From Halisarca cf. caerulea (taxonomy: Eukaryota; Porifera; Demospongiae; Chondrillida; Halisarcidae): a DNA stretch of 20,000 nucleotides. The notes below the pieces were generated by a model. It searched no databases, was not told the DNA's origin, and saw nothing but the letters and a program-made list of their open reading frames with translations. The position numbers and the translations under genes are program-made. The stretch is from the NCBI GenBank assembly GCA_963170055.1, contig CAUJGJ010000444.1, positions 2,962,501-2,982,500 of the forward strand. Direction: 5' to 3'. The number at the start of each line of letters is the position of its first letter. The first letter of the stretch is position 1. This document shows positions 1 through 9,824 of this stretch, piece after piece.

Positions 1-292
1 TTATGTCAATGCCCATAAATCAAGACAGCTAGTCTGCAGCTCTTGATGTTGTTTGCAATCTCTTTTGATTCATTCAAAATCAATCTAAATTAAGCATTTG
101 CATATTATGTTGAGCTGATGGTAAATGTGCATAATGTACTATGGAGAATGTTCAAGAGTTGGAAACAATTGCATGGGCTGTATGATGCAATTCTAGTGAG
201 GTGATCCATATGTGGATATATACAGGTATATGCATGCAAGCCTGAGAAATCAGTAACCAGAAATGCATGCATGCAGTTCTTTTAACATGGAT
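1..292. repeat. dispersed repeat module A, copy 1
   Basis: This stretch is a diverged copy of 5093-5357. Shared landmarks in the same order are TTATGTCA, AGCTAGTCTG, AGCTCTTGATG, GAGCTGATGGTAAATGTGCA, ATTGCATGGGCTG, GATGCAATTCTAGTGAGGTG and CAGTAACCAGAAATGCATG. It has no convincing reading frame. A near-palindrome ATCCATATGTGGAT lies at about 207-220, and its counterpart in the other copy is perfect. The repeat probably continues beyond the left window edge. Confidence 0.8.
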
Positions 293-319
293 GGTTATAA
301 TATATATGGGTGGGGTGGG

Positions 320-400
320 GGTGCTGGTGGCTCAGTAGGTTGTGCACTGGAAGTTAAGCAGTGAAGTATGGTGTACCACCCAAGCTGTGTGTATTTGGCG
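320..400 (+). repeat. possible tRNA-like SINE head
   Basis: The string TGGCTCAGTAGG near 330 fits a pol III box A consensus. About 35 nt later GGTGTACCACC sits where a box B would fall but matches it poorly. There is no complete cloverleaf and no clear A-rich tail. A decayed tRNA-derived SINE head is possible, as is chance. Confidence 0.2.
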
Positions 401-497
401 TTTTTTCCTGCACCCCCCTGCCACTAACTCAGGAATAGAAGAGAAGATGACCTACTGCATGCAGCCACCAAACTAACTAATAATTTGATTCAATTGG

Positions 498-567
<70 letters not shown>

Positions 568-597
568 ATGTGTGTGTGTGTGTGTGTGTGTGTGTGG
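498..597. repeat. (TG)n microsatellite
   Basis: About 100 bp of TG dinucleotides with one CATG interruption near 567. The Cys-Val and His-Thr reading frames across it are microsatellite artefacts. Confidence 0.97.
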
Positions 598-699
598 GAT
601 ACTGGGGGCCTTAATAGTAGCATCAGGCTAATGGCCCACCCAGTCAAAATAAGAAAAATAATATTATTATTATTATATATTGATATAGCATGCACTTCA

Positions 700-880
700 T
701 GTTCTTAGTTCAGAAGGTTGTTGTCAGTATATACCACATAGTCAAGATGTCCTGCAAGGATATCCAGATAATTAAAATGCATGTGTAAATTGATATCAAT
801 AGCCATTATGATTGATATTCTAAGGCTGTACTAGATCGGTACAGAGTATATATTTGTGACTAGATCCACCCCTGTTATCC
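700..880. repeat. dispersed repeat modules B and D, copy 1
   Basis: 708-755 matches 5406-5452 (shared AGTATATACCACATAGTC and AAGATGTCCTGCA). 783-876 matches 6319-6400 (shared GTAAATTGATATCAATAGCC, TATTCTAAGGCTG and ACCCCTGTTAT). It is the same family as the array at 4440-7430, so the left end of the window is another member. No gene was seen from 600 to 1440 apart from short spurious frames. Confidence 0.75.
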
Positions 881-1017
881 ATCTATCTATTATCTATTAT
901 TGTTCTGTTATCTATTTCGAGACGGTCATTTTTGCATTTTATTCCTGGACGGATATAAATACCCTGTGAATGGGGAGAGCTAGGAATTTCCTGTGTGTGC
1001 ATGCTATAATAATTTTT

Positions 1018-1053
1018 GCTGCAAGGATGGCTGCAAGGATGGCTGCAAGGATG
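1018..1053 (+). repeat. 12-bp minisatellite, three units
   Basis: Three exact head-to-tail copies of GCTGCAAGGATG, followed by a partial GCT. Because 12 is divisible by 3, frames through it read as short peptide repeats, but nothing around it looks coding. Confidence 0.9.
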
Positions 1054-1443
1054 GCTAATACTGTTATTGAGATGACAATAGATGTCCTATTAATTTGCAC
1101 AATTTTGCTTGGACTGTATTGGGGAGCAGGACAGGTGGAGATTGTCACATACATATACGTAGAACAGGCTATTTTTAAACCCTTCATCAATATTGTTTTC
1201 TTAATAAGATCCCTGAAATACAGCTGTTCTGAATGATAGTTATGCATGAATCCTAAGTACAGTGCAATGTGGTATATTAGTTCCACTATATACAGTATCA
1301 ATGTTTATCTTTGTTTGGAATAAATTTGCATAATACACCTGGTATTGTATAATTTCATCCATTTATCAGAGCAGTGCTGTAATAATCAATTTGTATAAAT
1401 TTCCTTACACTCACATGTGTGCATAGCTATAATATTACGTAAT

Positions 1444-1587
1444 ATGAAGCTATATTATACTATTGCTGTTGCTGCTTTACTGGCCTATGTATGTGGAGAA
1501 TCGTTCATGATTATCTCAATCCTATTATTTTGTCCGCATTCTCTCAATTATGCTGGTCCCACGCGAGTTGATCCAGGCCTTGAATGA
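1444..1587 (+). CDS. possible small secreted peptide or signal-peptide exon
   Basis: A 47-residue ATG-to-TGA frame. Residues 1-17 have the shape of a signal peptide: Met-Lys, a hydrophobic core rich in Ala, Leu and Val, then a small-residue region ending near Cys17-Gly18. The remainder is short with a second hydrophobic patch. A splice-donor-like GTATGT inside the signal region (about 1488) could make it a first exon. No family was recognised and it may be chance. The next feature downstream is a pogo-type MITE. Confidence 0.25.
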   Translation: MKLYYTIAVAALLAYVCGESFMIISILLFCPHSLNYAGPTRVDPGLE

Positions 1588-1677
1588 CTGTGGGAGATTA
1601 GAACATTAAATCACACATGCATGCATGCACACGCATAAACACACACACACATACACACACAAAATATAAAAATTATA

Positions 1678-1836
1678 CAGTGCACCTCTCTAATCTGCCA
1701 TAATTAGCGGGGTTGGCGGGTTAACGAGGTCTGCACTCAGTACATGCATTGCAATTTGTTTTTTTTGGGGAAGTAGGGTAGATTAACAGGGTTGGAGGAT
1801 AATATAGGGGTTGGATTAGGGAGCTAGGGTTCACTG
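1678..1836. mobile_element. pogo/Tigger-like MITE (159 bp)
   Basis: The left end reads CAGTGCACCTCTCTAATC and the reverse complement of the right end begins CAGTGAACCCTAGCTCC. Both termini are flanked by TA (1676-1677 and 1837-1838), the target duplication of Tc1/mariner/pogo elements. The interior GGCGGGTTAACGAGGT resembles the subterminal part of Tigger-like MITEs as I remember them. No transposase is present, so it is non-autonomous. The TIRs are diverged, which suggests an old insertion. Confidence 0.7.
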
Positions 1837-1863
1837 TATATATGTATATTATTGTGTATATAT

Positions 1864-1942
1864 GCATGTGTGTGTGTTGCGCGCGCGTGTGTGTGTGTGT
1901 GTGTGTGTGTGTTTGCATGTGTGTGTGTGTGTGTATGTGTGT

Positions 1943-1987
<45 letters not shown>

Positions 1988-2108
1988 GGTGTGTGTGTGT
2001 GGATGTGTGGATGTGTGTGTGTGTGTGCGTGTGTGTGTGTGGGTGTAAGTGTGTGGGTGTGCACGCGCATGTGTGTGCATGTGTGGGTGTGCATGCACAT
2101 ATGTGCAT
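1864..2108. repeat. impure (TG)n tract
   Basis: About 240 bp of TG-rich sequence with GCGCGC, GTACGTG and ATGTGGATG interruptions. Overlapping Cys/Val and His/Thr frames on both strands are artefacts. The following 2110-2436 shows nothing recognisable. Confidence 0.95.
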
Positions 2109-2436
2109 CTGTGAGTGCCTTCTATATTACAAGACACAACAGATTACTACCAGTTAGATTAGCCTACACATGAACAATAACTACTAATTAACACTTTGCA
2201 TGGTCACAACATGCCATAACTACTGTTTACAATAACACCATTAATTTTGTTCCATTACAACATGCCCTTTTAATTAAGTTGGTGTCATAACCAGTACATT
2301 TCATAAGAGACCAGTCACTGTGAAACAGTTAATTCCCAAAATGTATGTGTATATATAGAGTGTGATGGTACATTTAAGTGACTTTGTGAAGAGATATGAG
2401 TGCATGAATTTTGCACATGTACATCGGAGCTCACCT

Positions 2437-3051
2437 TTACACGGAACACGTTTTGTAGATATACACACTGCAAAGTCCAGTGCCTACTCTAAGTGGATTG
2501 GGGAAAGCATTGAGGTTGTATACGCGATTCATGCTGAAATAAATGGAACTGGATGTAAAGAGAGTGGGATTATCAACAGTTAGGACTAGAGCATTGTTGC
2601 GGTAAAATTTTACTTGGCCCCTTTTCACTATAATCTTAACTACATTGAAGACAGCATTTTCAAGGGATGTGCTATCACCGCTACCTGTCTTGCCGATGAC
2701 TGCAAGTTTCTTATCATAATTGTGCAGCTCATAGCATCCGAAGGATCCTCCCCAGCCATCCCCACATCCATTGGCAAGGTGAAAATTGAATCCTGATGGA
2801 TTGCTGTTGAGGTTGAGTTCAAACCGATAGCAATCTCCGGAACTGAATGGTATACGAATAGTTCCTCTCACATTGCAAAATCCAGGACCGGGATCATACA
2901 GACGGTTCACCCAAGAAATACCAGAACCAGATCGAATATAATAGTCATTCACTCCGCTACGGAGATTAGCACGGAACTTGTGGTCAGCCTCACTTGTGTA
3001 GATGATAGAAAAGACAACGAGCAATGCAGCTACAGTTGTCACAACCATCAT
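2437..3051 (-). CDS. secreted cysteine-containing protein, unknown family
   Basis: A single-exon minus-strand frame of 204 residues. I placed the start at the first ATG (3051); an upstream GTG at 3066 is in frame but is not a usual eukaryotic start. Residues 1-22 are a strong signal peptide (hydrophobic core, then Thr-Ser-Glu-Ala), so the product is probably secreted. The mature part has six cysteines (59, 74, 96, 106, 194, 202), consistent with three disulfides, and alternates short hydrophobic strands with Gly, Asn and Ser turns. A Gly-rich patch, GCGDGWGGSFGC, covers 95-106, and residues 139-160 (valine-rich strand, charged turn, FYRNNALVLTVDN) resemble a beta-sandwich hairpin such as those in ConA-like or LamG folds. 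That fold is a guess. No transmembrane segment follows the signal peptide. It has no close gene neighbours. Confidence 0.8.
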   Translation of the reverse strand: MMVVTTVAALLVVFSIIYTSEADHKFRANLRSGVNDYYIRSGSGISWVNRLYDPGPGFCNVRGTIRIPFSSGDCYRFELNLNSNPSGFNFHLANGCGDGWGGSFGCYELHNYDKKLAVIGKTGSGDSTSLENAVFNVVKIIVKRGQVKFYRNNALVLTVDNPTLFTSSSIYFSMNRVYNLNAFPNPLRVGTGLCSVYIYKTCSV

Positions 3052-3359
3052 AAATTGTGTGTTCACAACAATCTGTAGATCTTAGAATCTTGCTCATTCT
3101 TTTATTGAGAATTGTGAAACCTGCTAACTGTATTATATGGTACTAATGATGTACATTTTATGCTGCATACAATACATTGTCTACTGCAATATAGTGACAC
3201 ACTGTAGCCTGTAGCTTTCATATCTCTGCTGCATGCATGGGGGTTGGCTATAGTTTTATTGAAGTGATTCATTATAGTAAAAAACACTTCTGAAAGTGGT
3301 TAAACTAAAATCATTTCAGCACATTTACACATTTTACACAACTGAATTCAAAAGTGAAT

Positions 3360-3390
3360 CACCATTCAATGGTGTGAGCACTCAAGTGCT
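3360..3390. repeat. two adjacent short palindromes
   Basis: CACCATTCAATGGTG (3360-3374, 7-bp arms) is followed after two bases by AGCACTCAAGTGCT (3377-3390, 6-bp arms). They lie upstream of the minus-strand secreted gene, over 300 bp from its start. They could be protein-binding dyads or coincidence. Confidence 0.5.
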
Positions 3391-3439
3391 TTAAACCATT
3401 TTTTAAATATTTTGTTGATATTTCTGAGTAGTATATGAA

Positions 3440-3501
3440 CAAGCGATTCAAGTTTAAAAAACTCGTGGGCTGCCTACGGCCCTGGAAACTCGAATCGCTT
3501 G
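3440..3501. repeat. conserved stem-loop, copy A
   Basis: Arms 3440-3455 and 3486-3501 pair over 16 positions with one mismatch around a 30-nt loop (3456-3485). The loop starts with an A run and contains TGGGCTGCC. A second stem-loop at 13502-13557 has the same stem core (CAAG..ATTC), the same loop length and the same TGGG(G)CTGCC in the loop. Confidence 0.75.
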
Positions 3502-3648
3502 GAAATCGTCGTTATTGACTAAAATAATACTTCGAAGAACTCTTCTGGTCGAAAAGACTCTTCACTGATAAAATCAGGAGCAAACGAATGAATTTTACCG
3601 AAATATAGCCGAAAGATTACGTACCGACTTCGCGTCCACCATGTTGTT

Positions 3649-3950
<302 letters not shown>

Positions 3951-3965
3951 TATATCTAGACATCG

Positions 3966-3994
3966 TTCCGGATCGACGTTCCGGACACTTCCGG
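3966..3994 (-). promoter_or_regulatory. cluster of three TTCCGG (ETS-like) sites
   Basis: TTCCGG occurs at 3966-3971, 3979-3984 and 3989-3994. The last, read on the minus strand, is CCGGAAGTGT, a classic ETS-family core. On the minus strand an ATG follows across the (AT)n tract at 3642, with a short frame and a GTACGT donor-like site at 3624. The same ACACTTCCGG string recurs at 13849-13858 near the other stem-loop copy. A bidirectional or minus-strand promoter is plausible but unproven. Confidence 0.35.
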
Positions 3995-4248
3995 TGAAAT
4001 TCTAGATGGTACATCGTGGAATTTTACCTAGCATATTTGAAGCTTTATGTACTAAGGAGCTTTACAATGTACAAAGTATACAATATGTATTGGCAACATT
4101 CATGCAGTTGTATATGCATGTGTGCATGTGTGTGTTTGTGTGGGTGGGTGGGTGGGTGGCTCACCCTCATTGAAACTCTTTGGGGCCCAACAGCGCTAGC
4201 GGGGCCCACAATTGTGGTATTACGAGTTACAAGTTACAGGTTATATAT

Positions 4249-4249
<1 letters not shown>

Positions 4250-4329
<80 letters not shown>
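4250..4329. repeat. (AT)n microsatellite followed by TG-rich tail
   Basis: About 80 bp of pure AT, followed to 4397 by impure TG repeats. From 4016 to 4250 there is a GGGT run (about 4140-4160) and no convincing gene. Confidence 0.95.
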
Positions 4330-4330
<1 letters not shown>

Positions 4331-4501
4331 GTTTGTGTGTGTATGTGTGTGTGTGTGTTGTGGGTGTGCCAGGGTGTATGCATGCGTGTGTGTTTGACCA
4401 TTATCCAACCACTTCAATGTATAATACTTACATATATATATCCATCATAGCTGCACTAGCAAGCCCTGTGAAGCGAGTTACAGTTATCCAGTGGTGGATC
4501 C

Positions 4502-4531
4502 GGGGGGGGGGGGGGGGGGGGGGGGTGGGGG
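4502..4531 (+). repeat. G24 homopolymer with short G extension
   Basis: Twenty-four G's, one T, then five G's. The equivalent site in the unit at about 6019-6040 has only short G runs after GGATCC, so this is an expansion inside the repeat unit. It could form G-quadruplexes. The exact length is prone to assembly error. Confidence 0.9.
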
Positions 4532-4890
4532 TCTGTGCCGCCCTTCAGTTATATATACCTTCAAGAATTTCAGTCCAAGTCTATTAATATTACAATATAA
4601 CAGAACAATAGGGGTATTGATAATTTATGTGTACAAACAATGCTTTTAGATATCAATAAGAACCTTTGTTGGTCTATGCTGATCCTCCTACGAAGATTAT
4701 TTTATTACAATCCACTGGTGATAGGCTGCCAATTTCAATTTCTAAAAAGGAGTAGCCACCATGTGTACAATTGCACAGAACAATGTGTGAATTAATATCA
4801 TTTTAATTGCCACTAAAATTGATAGTCCAATGCAATAGATATTGATTATGTATGAAGCCTCTGTGATGCAGCAATTAACCTGGACCCCGA

Positions 4891-4908
4891 CCCCCCCCCC
4901 CCCCCCCC
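4891..4908 (+). repeat. C18 homopolymer
   Basis: Eighteen C's at a position that is C13 at 7203-7215 and only CCCC near 5739 in the sister units. It is a hypermutable site within the repeat family. Confidence 0.9.
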
Positions 4909-6621
4909 TACGATCTTTGCTATATTCACCTCTGTTATCCATGATCATAATCAATTAAACAAACAATTAACAAAGCAATAATTAAATGCAATCAATTATC
5001 ATCGCTGAACTGGCGACTAAAACTAATAGATATATCACTATAAAGTTAAATGTATTTTCTTCAACTCATTCCATTCTAAAATTTGGGACATTATGTCAGT
5101 ACGTATATAAGAGAACAGCTAGTCTGTAGCTCTTGATGGTGTTTTGCAATTCCATTCGATTTGCATAATATAATGTTGCATGAGCTGATGGTAAATGTGC
5201 ATTATGTATTGAGAATGTTCCAGAGTTGGACACAATTGCATGGGCTGTCTGATGCAATTCTAGTGAGGTGATCCACATGTGGATAATATGATGTTATGCA
5301 GGTAATATGCAAGCCCGAGAAAACAGTAACCAGAAATGCATGAGTTCTATCGACATGGACGGTTACCGTAATAATATAATATTGATATTGGCACTTCCTG
5401 TTCTTATATCAGAAGATTATTATCAGTATATACCACATAGTCAAGATGTCCTGCATTCTAATAAGGGATATATGCTACCACAATTCGTTAATATAGGGCA
5501 ATAAAACTATATGGACATATTTATAACATTTATTTATGAATAGGATGCTTTGAAAGGGTAAAAGGAACCTTTGCTGGTCTGTGCTGACTCTCTTTCCGAG
5601 AGAAATGCATTTTAATTCAATCCAATTATGATACGCTGCCATTTCCATGCTGTTACTACAAAAAGAATAGCTGCATGCAATACATATCAATTATGTATGA
5701 AAGCACCTATAATTAATACAGAAAATAAAATTTGAGCCCCAGATATTTGCTAGATCCAGCCCTCTTATATATTCATAATTATAATCAATCAGATAAACAA
5801 TTTTACAAAAGAAATAATTTTCACAAAAACAATTATCATTGCTGTGCATGTGTATGCGAGTGCGTATAGTTGTGTGCATGTACACATATGTACATGTGTA
5901 TTACTCATTATAGCACTGCCTGGGTATAAGTGATTGATTGAAATTTATGAACTTAAATGTTTATAAATATATCCATCATAGTTGTACTATGCAGCAAGCC
6001 TTTGATAAGTTATAGTGATGGATCCAGGGGATCCGAGGGGCTGTGCCACGCCTCATTCAGTTAAGCCTTCAAGAATGTCAGACTAAGTCTATTAACATTA
6101 CAATGAATTGTAACTATTAGAGCATATTGATTTTATATATTATAACATTATAACAAGAATGTTTTTGGATGACAAATATAGACCCTTTGTTGGTCTATGC
6201 TGATCCTCCTGCCAAGAAAAATACATTTCAATCCAATCCATGTGATAGGCTGTCATTTTTGTGTTGTTTCTACAAATATAGAGTAACTGCCATGTGTACA
6301 ATTCCAGTAAACAATGTGTAAATTGATATCAATAGCCACAATGATTGGTATTCTAAGGCTGCGCTAGATTGGTATAGAGTATTTATGGCACCCCTGTTAT
6401 ATCCATGATCATAATCAATAATGCGAAGAATTAACAAAGCAATCAATTAAACAAAACCAATTATCAATGCTAAACTGGTGGCTATACTAGGTATGAAGTT
6501 AACTGCATTTCTCTAACTCGATCATTCCATTCTAGAATTTGGGATAATATTATGTCAATGCCCATTTCAGATTAATCAACAAATCATCCATGTTTCACCA
6601 ACCCATACATTGCCAAATAGC

Positions 6622-6639
6622 TTGTGTGTGTGTGTGTGT

Positions 6640-6722
<83 letters not shown>
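6622..6722. repeat. (TG)n microsatellite
   Basis: About 100 bp of TG with two TATG interruptions, followed at 6763-6810 by a second TG/TTTG-rich stretch. It lies between the third and fourth array units. Confidence 0.95.
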
Positions 6723-6724
<2 letters not shown>

Positions 6725-6921
6725 CATGTATACACATGTAAGCAGAACCATGCATTCATGTGCATGTGTGTGTTTGTGTTTGTTTGTTTGTGTGTGTGTG
6801 TGTGTGTCTGTGACATCACCATTCAGTTAAATCTTCGAGAAGTTCAGACCAAGGCTATAAACATTGCAATAAATCATAACTGCATGGGCATATTGATAAT
6901 TTATATATAATATATATATAT

Positions 6922-6924
<3 letters not shown>

Positions 6925-6972
<48 letters not shown>
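6925..6972 (+). repeat. (GATA)n microsatellite
   Basis: About twelve tandem GATA units following an (AT)n stretch, within the fourth unit of the array. Confidence 0.95.
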
Positions 6973-6975
<3 letters not shown>

Positions 6976-7202
6976 TGAAAAAATGCTTTTAAATGGCAAC
7001 ACGTTTTGGCCCTTTGCTGGTCCATGCTGATCCTCCTGCCAAGAAGAATTCTATTCAATCTTCCATTAACGATAGGCTGACATTTTCATGTTGTTGCTAT
7101 ACATGAATAACTGCCATCCACTATAAGATTGAATCAGATAGTACAGAGCAATAGATATTGATAATGTATAAAGCATCAGTGATGCAGAAATTAAACCTTG
7201 AG

Positions 7203-7215
7203 CCCCCCCCCCCCC
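7203..7215 (+). repeat. C13 homopolymer
   Basis: Thirteen C's, the counterpart in the fourth array unit of the C18 tract in the first. Confidence 0.9.
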
Positions 7216-7600
7216 TTCCACCCTAGATCTTTGCTACATCCACCTCTGTTATCTATGATTATATTCAATTAAGCAAACAATTAACAAAACAATCAATCAA
7301 ACAAAAACAATCCTCCACAAGGCTGCTGACAAACTACTATTATGCATTAAATTATGCTTCTCCTGATCATTCCATTCTAAAATTTGGTACATTAGGTCAT
7401 AGGCTACATTTTAATTAGATGCAAAGAATATTCATGATGGACTATGAATATCATTTCATGCTGAGCGAGCAGGGGGAAAGACCACATCATTATTCAATAG
7501 AAGTACATGCGTAATATGGTATATAACGGTGTGAATACAAAACAGAGCCTCGGACACAGGGGTGAAACACAGTATTAAAACTGAACAAAACCCTGGCAAG

Positions 7601-7642
7601 GCAGGAAAAAAAAAGAAAGAGAAAGAGAAGAAAAAAGAAAAG
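7601..7642 (+). repeat. polypurine tract in transposon leader
   Basis: About 40 nt of almost pure A/G. It lies in the 660-bp stretch (7431-8094) between the array and the transposase start, which holds no gene I recognise. That stretch becomes CpG-richer from about 7800 (for example CTCGCGATCGTTCGCGGG at 7873-7890), consistent with the left end of the inserted transposon and its promoter. I could not find a terminal inverted repeat there. Confidence 0.6.
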
Positions 7643-8094
7643 ATAATAACAAGCTACTAAAGTTGAACAAATTATAGAGACCATTCAGGTATCGATCTTG
7701 CTCTGAATATAGTATGGCTCCCGGAGATTGCTACCTTTGAAGCTCTCTCAAGGACCACTCGTCTGTCTTTAGATGAGGACTTTGGAGCAGCACATTTGAG
7801 GCTAACATAGGCATGACATGACATTCGACATCGAGAGTGTGACGGTTGGAATAAAAATGGCGTATAAAGTACTCTCGCGATCGTTCGCGGGCTCTATTTT
7901 GGCTACGAACGATGTTCTGGTTTATTTTCGGCGACCATGGTGAACATATTCATTGTTATCCTGTGATAGAACAGCTGATATCGATATGTTTGCTCGGTCT
8001 GTAACCGTGTGATGTCGCCGTATTTGATCGCGCGTTCTTCTTTTGGCGGGATATTCAGTTTTCGTTCGATTTTTTTGCAAAGATATCGGTCTTC

Positions 8095-9759
8095 ATGAGT
8101 AAGAGAAGACCTGATTATGTCAGAGCTAATAGAGCAGATTATAGGAGTAAGAAGAGGAGAGTTCAAGCAAGTCGTGCAATTGAAAGTAGATGGAAGCAAT
8201 CAGTGCCACCATTACAGGAAGTGACCAACGCCATTACTACTACTGGCTCCAGGATGGTGGACCTGGAAAACTTGGCAGAGGGTGTATGTACAATTTCTAC
8301 CCATAGTGCTAACTGTGGCAGTCCATGTATTTTAGAAGATACTAAGTGTCGTGCTGGATTAGCAGTAATTCTAATCGTTCGGTGTACCAAATGTCAAAAA
8401 AAGTTTGAAATACATACATCAAGCAAGGTACAAAACCAAAAAGGTATGTGGCAGGTAAATATTGCAGCAGTGCTTGGACAAGTGATTACAGGTGGTGGAT
8501 GTGCACAGCTGAATAATTCACTTGCACCTATGAATATACCAGGCATGTCAAAACGTCTGTTCACCAGAACAGAGCAACTCCTCCATGACGAAATCAAGGA
8601 TCTCTTAGTGGGCAAAATGATTGAAGCAGGGTGTGAAGAACTAAAATTGGCTGAGGAGCGAGGAGACTTTCACCAGGGAGTACCTGCCATTACTGTTGTG
8701 GTGGATGGAGGCTGGTCTAAACGATCACACAAACACAGTTACAATGCAAAAAGTGGAGTAGCTGTGATCTTTGGGCAAAACACCAGAAAGCTATTGTTCA
8801 TTGGTGTGCGCAACAAATACTGCTCAATTTTTGCAACATGTAAACATCAGGCACGGCAACCACCCCAACATAGGTGTTTTCGTAATTGGTCAGGCTCATC
8901 ATCAGCAATGGAGTCAGACATTTTGGTGGAAGGCTTTCGCGCATCTGAGGTTACTCATGGTCTCCGCTACATGAGAATCATAGGGGATGGAGACAGCTCG
9001 GTCATGGCCAATCTTGTGCAGGCAGTTCCATACGGTCCTTTCATTCATAAAATTGAGTGTGCCAATCATGCTTGTAAATGCTACAGAACACGACTGGAAC
9101 AGCTTGCCAAGGATCATCCAGAGTACAGGGGTCGAGGTGGTTTGACCAAGCGAGTCATCCAGCGGCTTACCATTGGTGCCCGCGTTGCTATTAGGATGCA
9201 CAGCCAAACTCGAGATGTCCAACAACTCCGACATGATCTACGAAATGGGCCCAGCCATGTGTTTGGAAATCACAGCAAATGCAATCCATCCTTCTGCAAA
9301 ACTAGAGAAGCTGACATCCATCATTCTGACAGCAGCGACAATGATTCTGACGAGAATGAAGAGGCCAACACCAACATCCAAGATGCTACGATATCCCAGC
9401 AGCTGTATGACATCATAGACCAGGAATGCGACAACCTACCAACTGCTACTGATGAATTCAGGGCACAATCTCGGAGACCACCATCAATAGTTTCAATCCC
9501 AGCAGGGTTACTGGACAAGATCGCAGCTTGCGGAGATCGATTGGTGATGCTATCATCACAGTTGATTGACAATGAAACCAGTAACCTTGCTGAGTGCTAC
9601 ATGTCTATCAGATGCCGATACGATGGTGGAAAGCAGATGAATCGCATACAGTCAGGTTCCTTTGAAATGTGGTGCTTTGCAGCAGGAATGAGAATGCAGG
9701 ATGGACCAACATGGCCAGTGGAGGCAATGGAGCACATAACTAGAACAGAATGTGGACAA
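8095..9759 (+). CDS. Mutator-like DDE transposase, exon 1
   Basis: This codes for 555 residues up to a phase-0 splice donor (CAA|GTAGGT) and resembles the metazoan Mutator-like transposase family. The N-terminus is basic (1-35: many Arg and Lys). A cysteine group (C74, C78, C85, C97, C100) looks zinc-binding. The catalytic core shows VVDGGWSKRSHKH (first Asp, 204), GDGDSS (second Asp at 298 or 300), C/H residues at 322-329, FGNHSKC..SFC (390-401), an acidic Ser/Asp linker (410-424), and NLAECYM with the likely third acidic residue, Glu500, followed by GGKQMNRIQSGSF. The ATG at 8095 is the first in frame after a stop at 8002. No frameshift or stop interrupts it. Its role would be DNA cutting and strand transfer at the element ends. 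Read without splicing, the frame stops at 9795, 12 residues after the donor. Confidence 0.9.
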
Positions 9760-9824
9760 GTAGGTCAATGGGCGACTCGGCATTCATGTAAATAGAGTTG
9801 TATCTATTACTGCTTCCATTCCAG
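9760..9824 (+). other. 65-nt spliceosomal intron
   Basis: The donor is GTAGGT at 9760 and the acceptor CCATTCCAG ends at 9824 after a pyrimidine-rich stretch. Both sides are phase 0. Splicing removes the stop at 9793-9795 and fuses the transposase frame to the YqaJ frame. This explains why the second frame has no ATG near its start. Confidence 0.75.

Larger units (their letters stand above)
4440..7430. repeat. degenerate tandem array of about four 0.6-0.9 kb units
   Basis: Conserved blocks recur in order. A block like CCTTTGYTGGTCTRTGCTGA occurs near 4665, 5567, 6182 and 7007 (spacing about 900, 615 and 825 bp). A CTGTTATCCATGATCATAAT-like block occurs near 4931, 5762, 6393 and 7246. CATTCCATTCTAAAATTTGG occurs near 5070, 6525 and 7369. 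The starting block (ATCCATCATAG..GCAAGCC) is at 4438 and 5970. Module A appears in full only in the first unit (5093-5357). Units differ mainly in homopolymer and TG/GATA insertions. No coding capacity was seen. It could be a tandemly duplicated non-autonomous transposon or a satellite-like array. Confidence 0.75.

Noticed and set aside
970..1236. 88-codon frame across the 12-bp minisatellite
   Set aside because: Its length comes partly from the repeat, an opposite-strand frame overlaps it, and it shows no signal peptide or domain.
4440..7430. CRISPR-like spaced repeats
   Set aside because: The repeat units are hundreds of bases long, diverged and irregularly spaced, and the sequence is eukaryotic.
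7903..8199. 98-codon minus-strand frame over the transposase start
   Set aside because: It overlaps the well-supported plus-strand transposase and has no recognisable motif.
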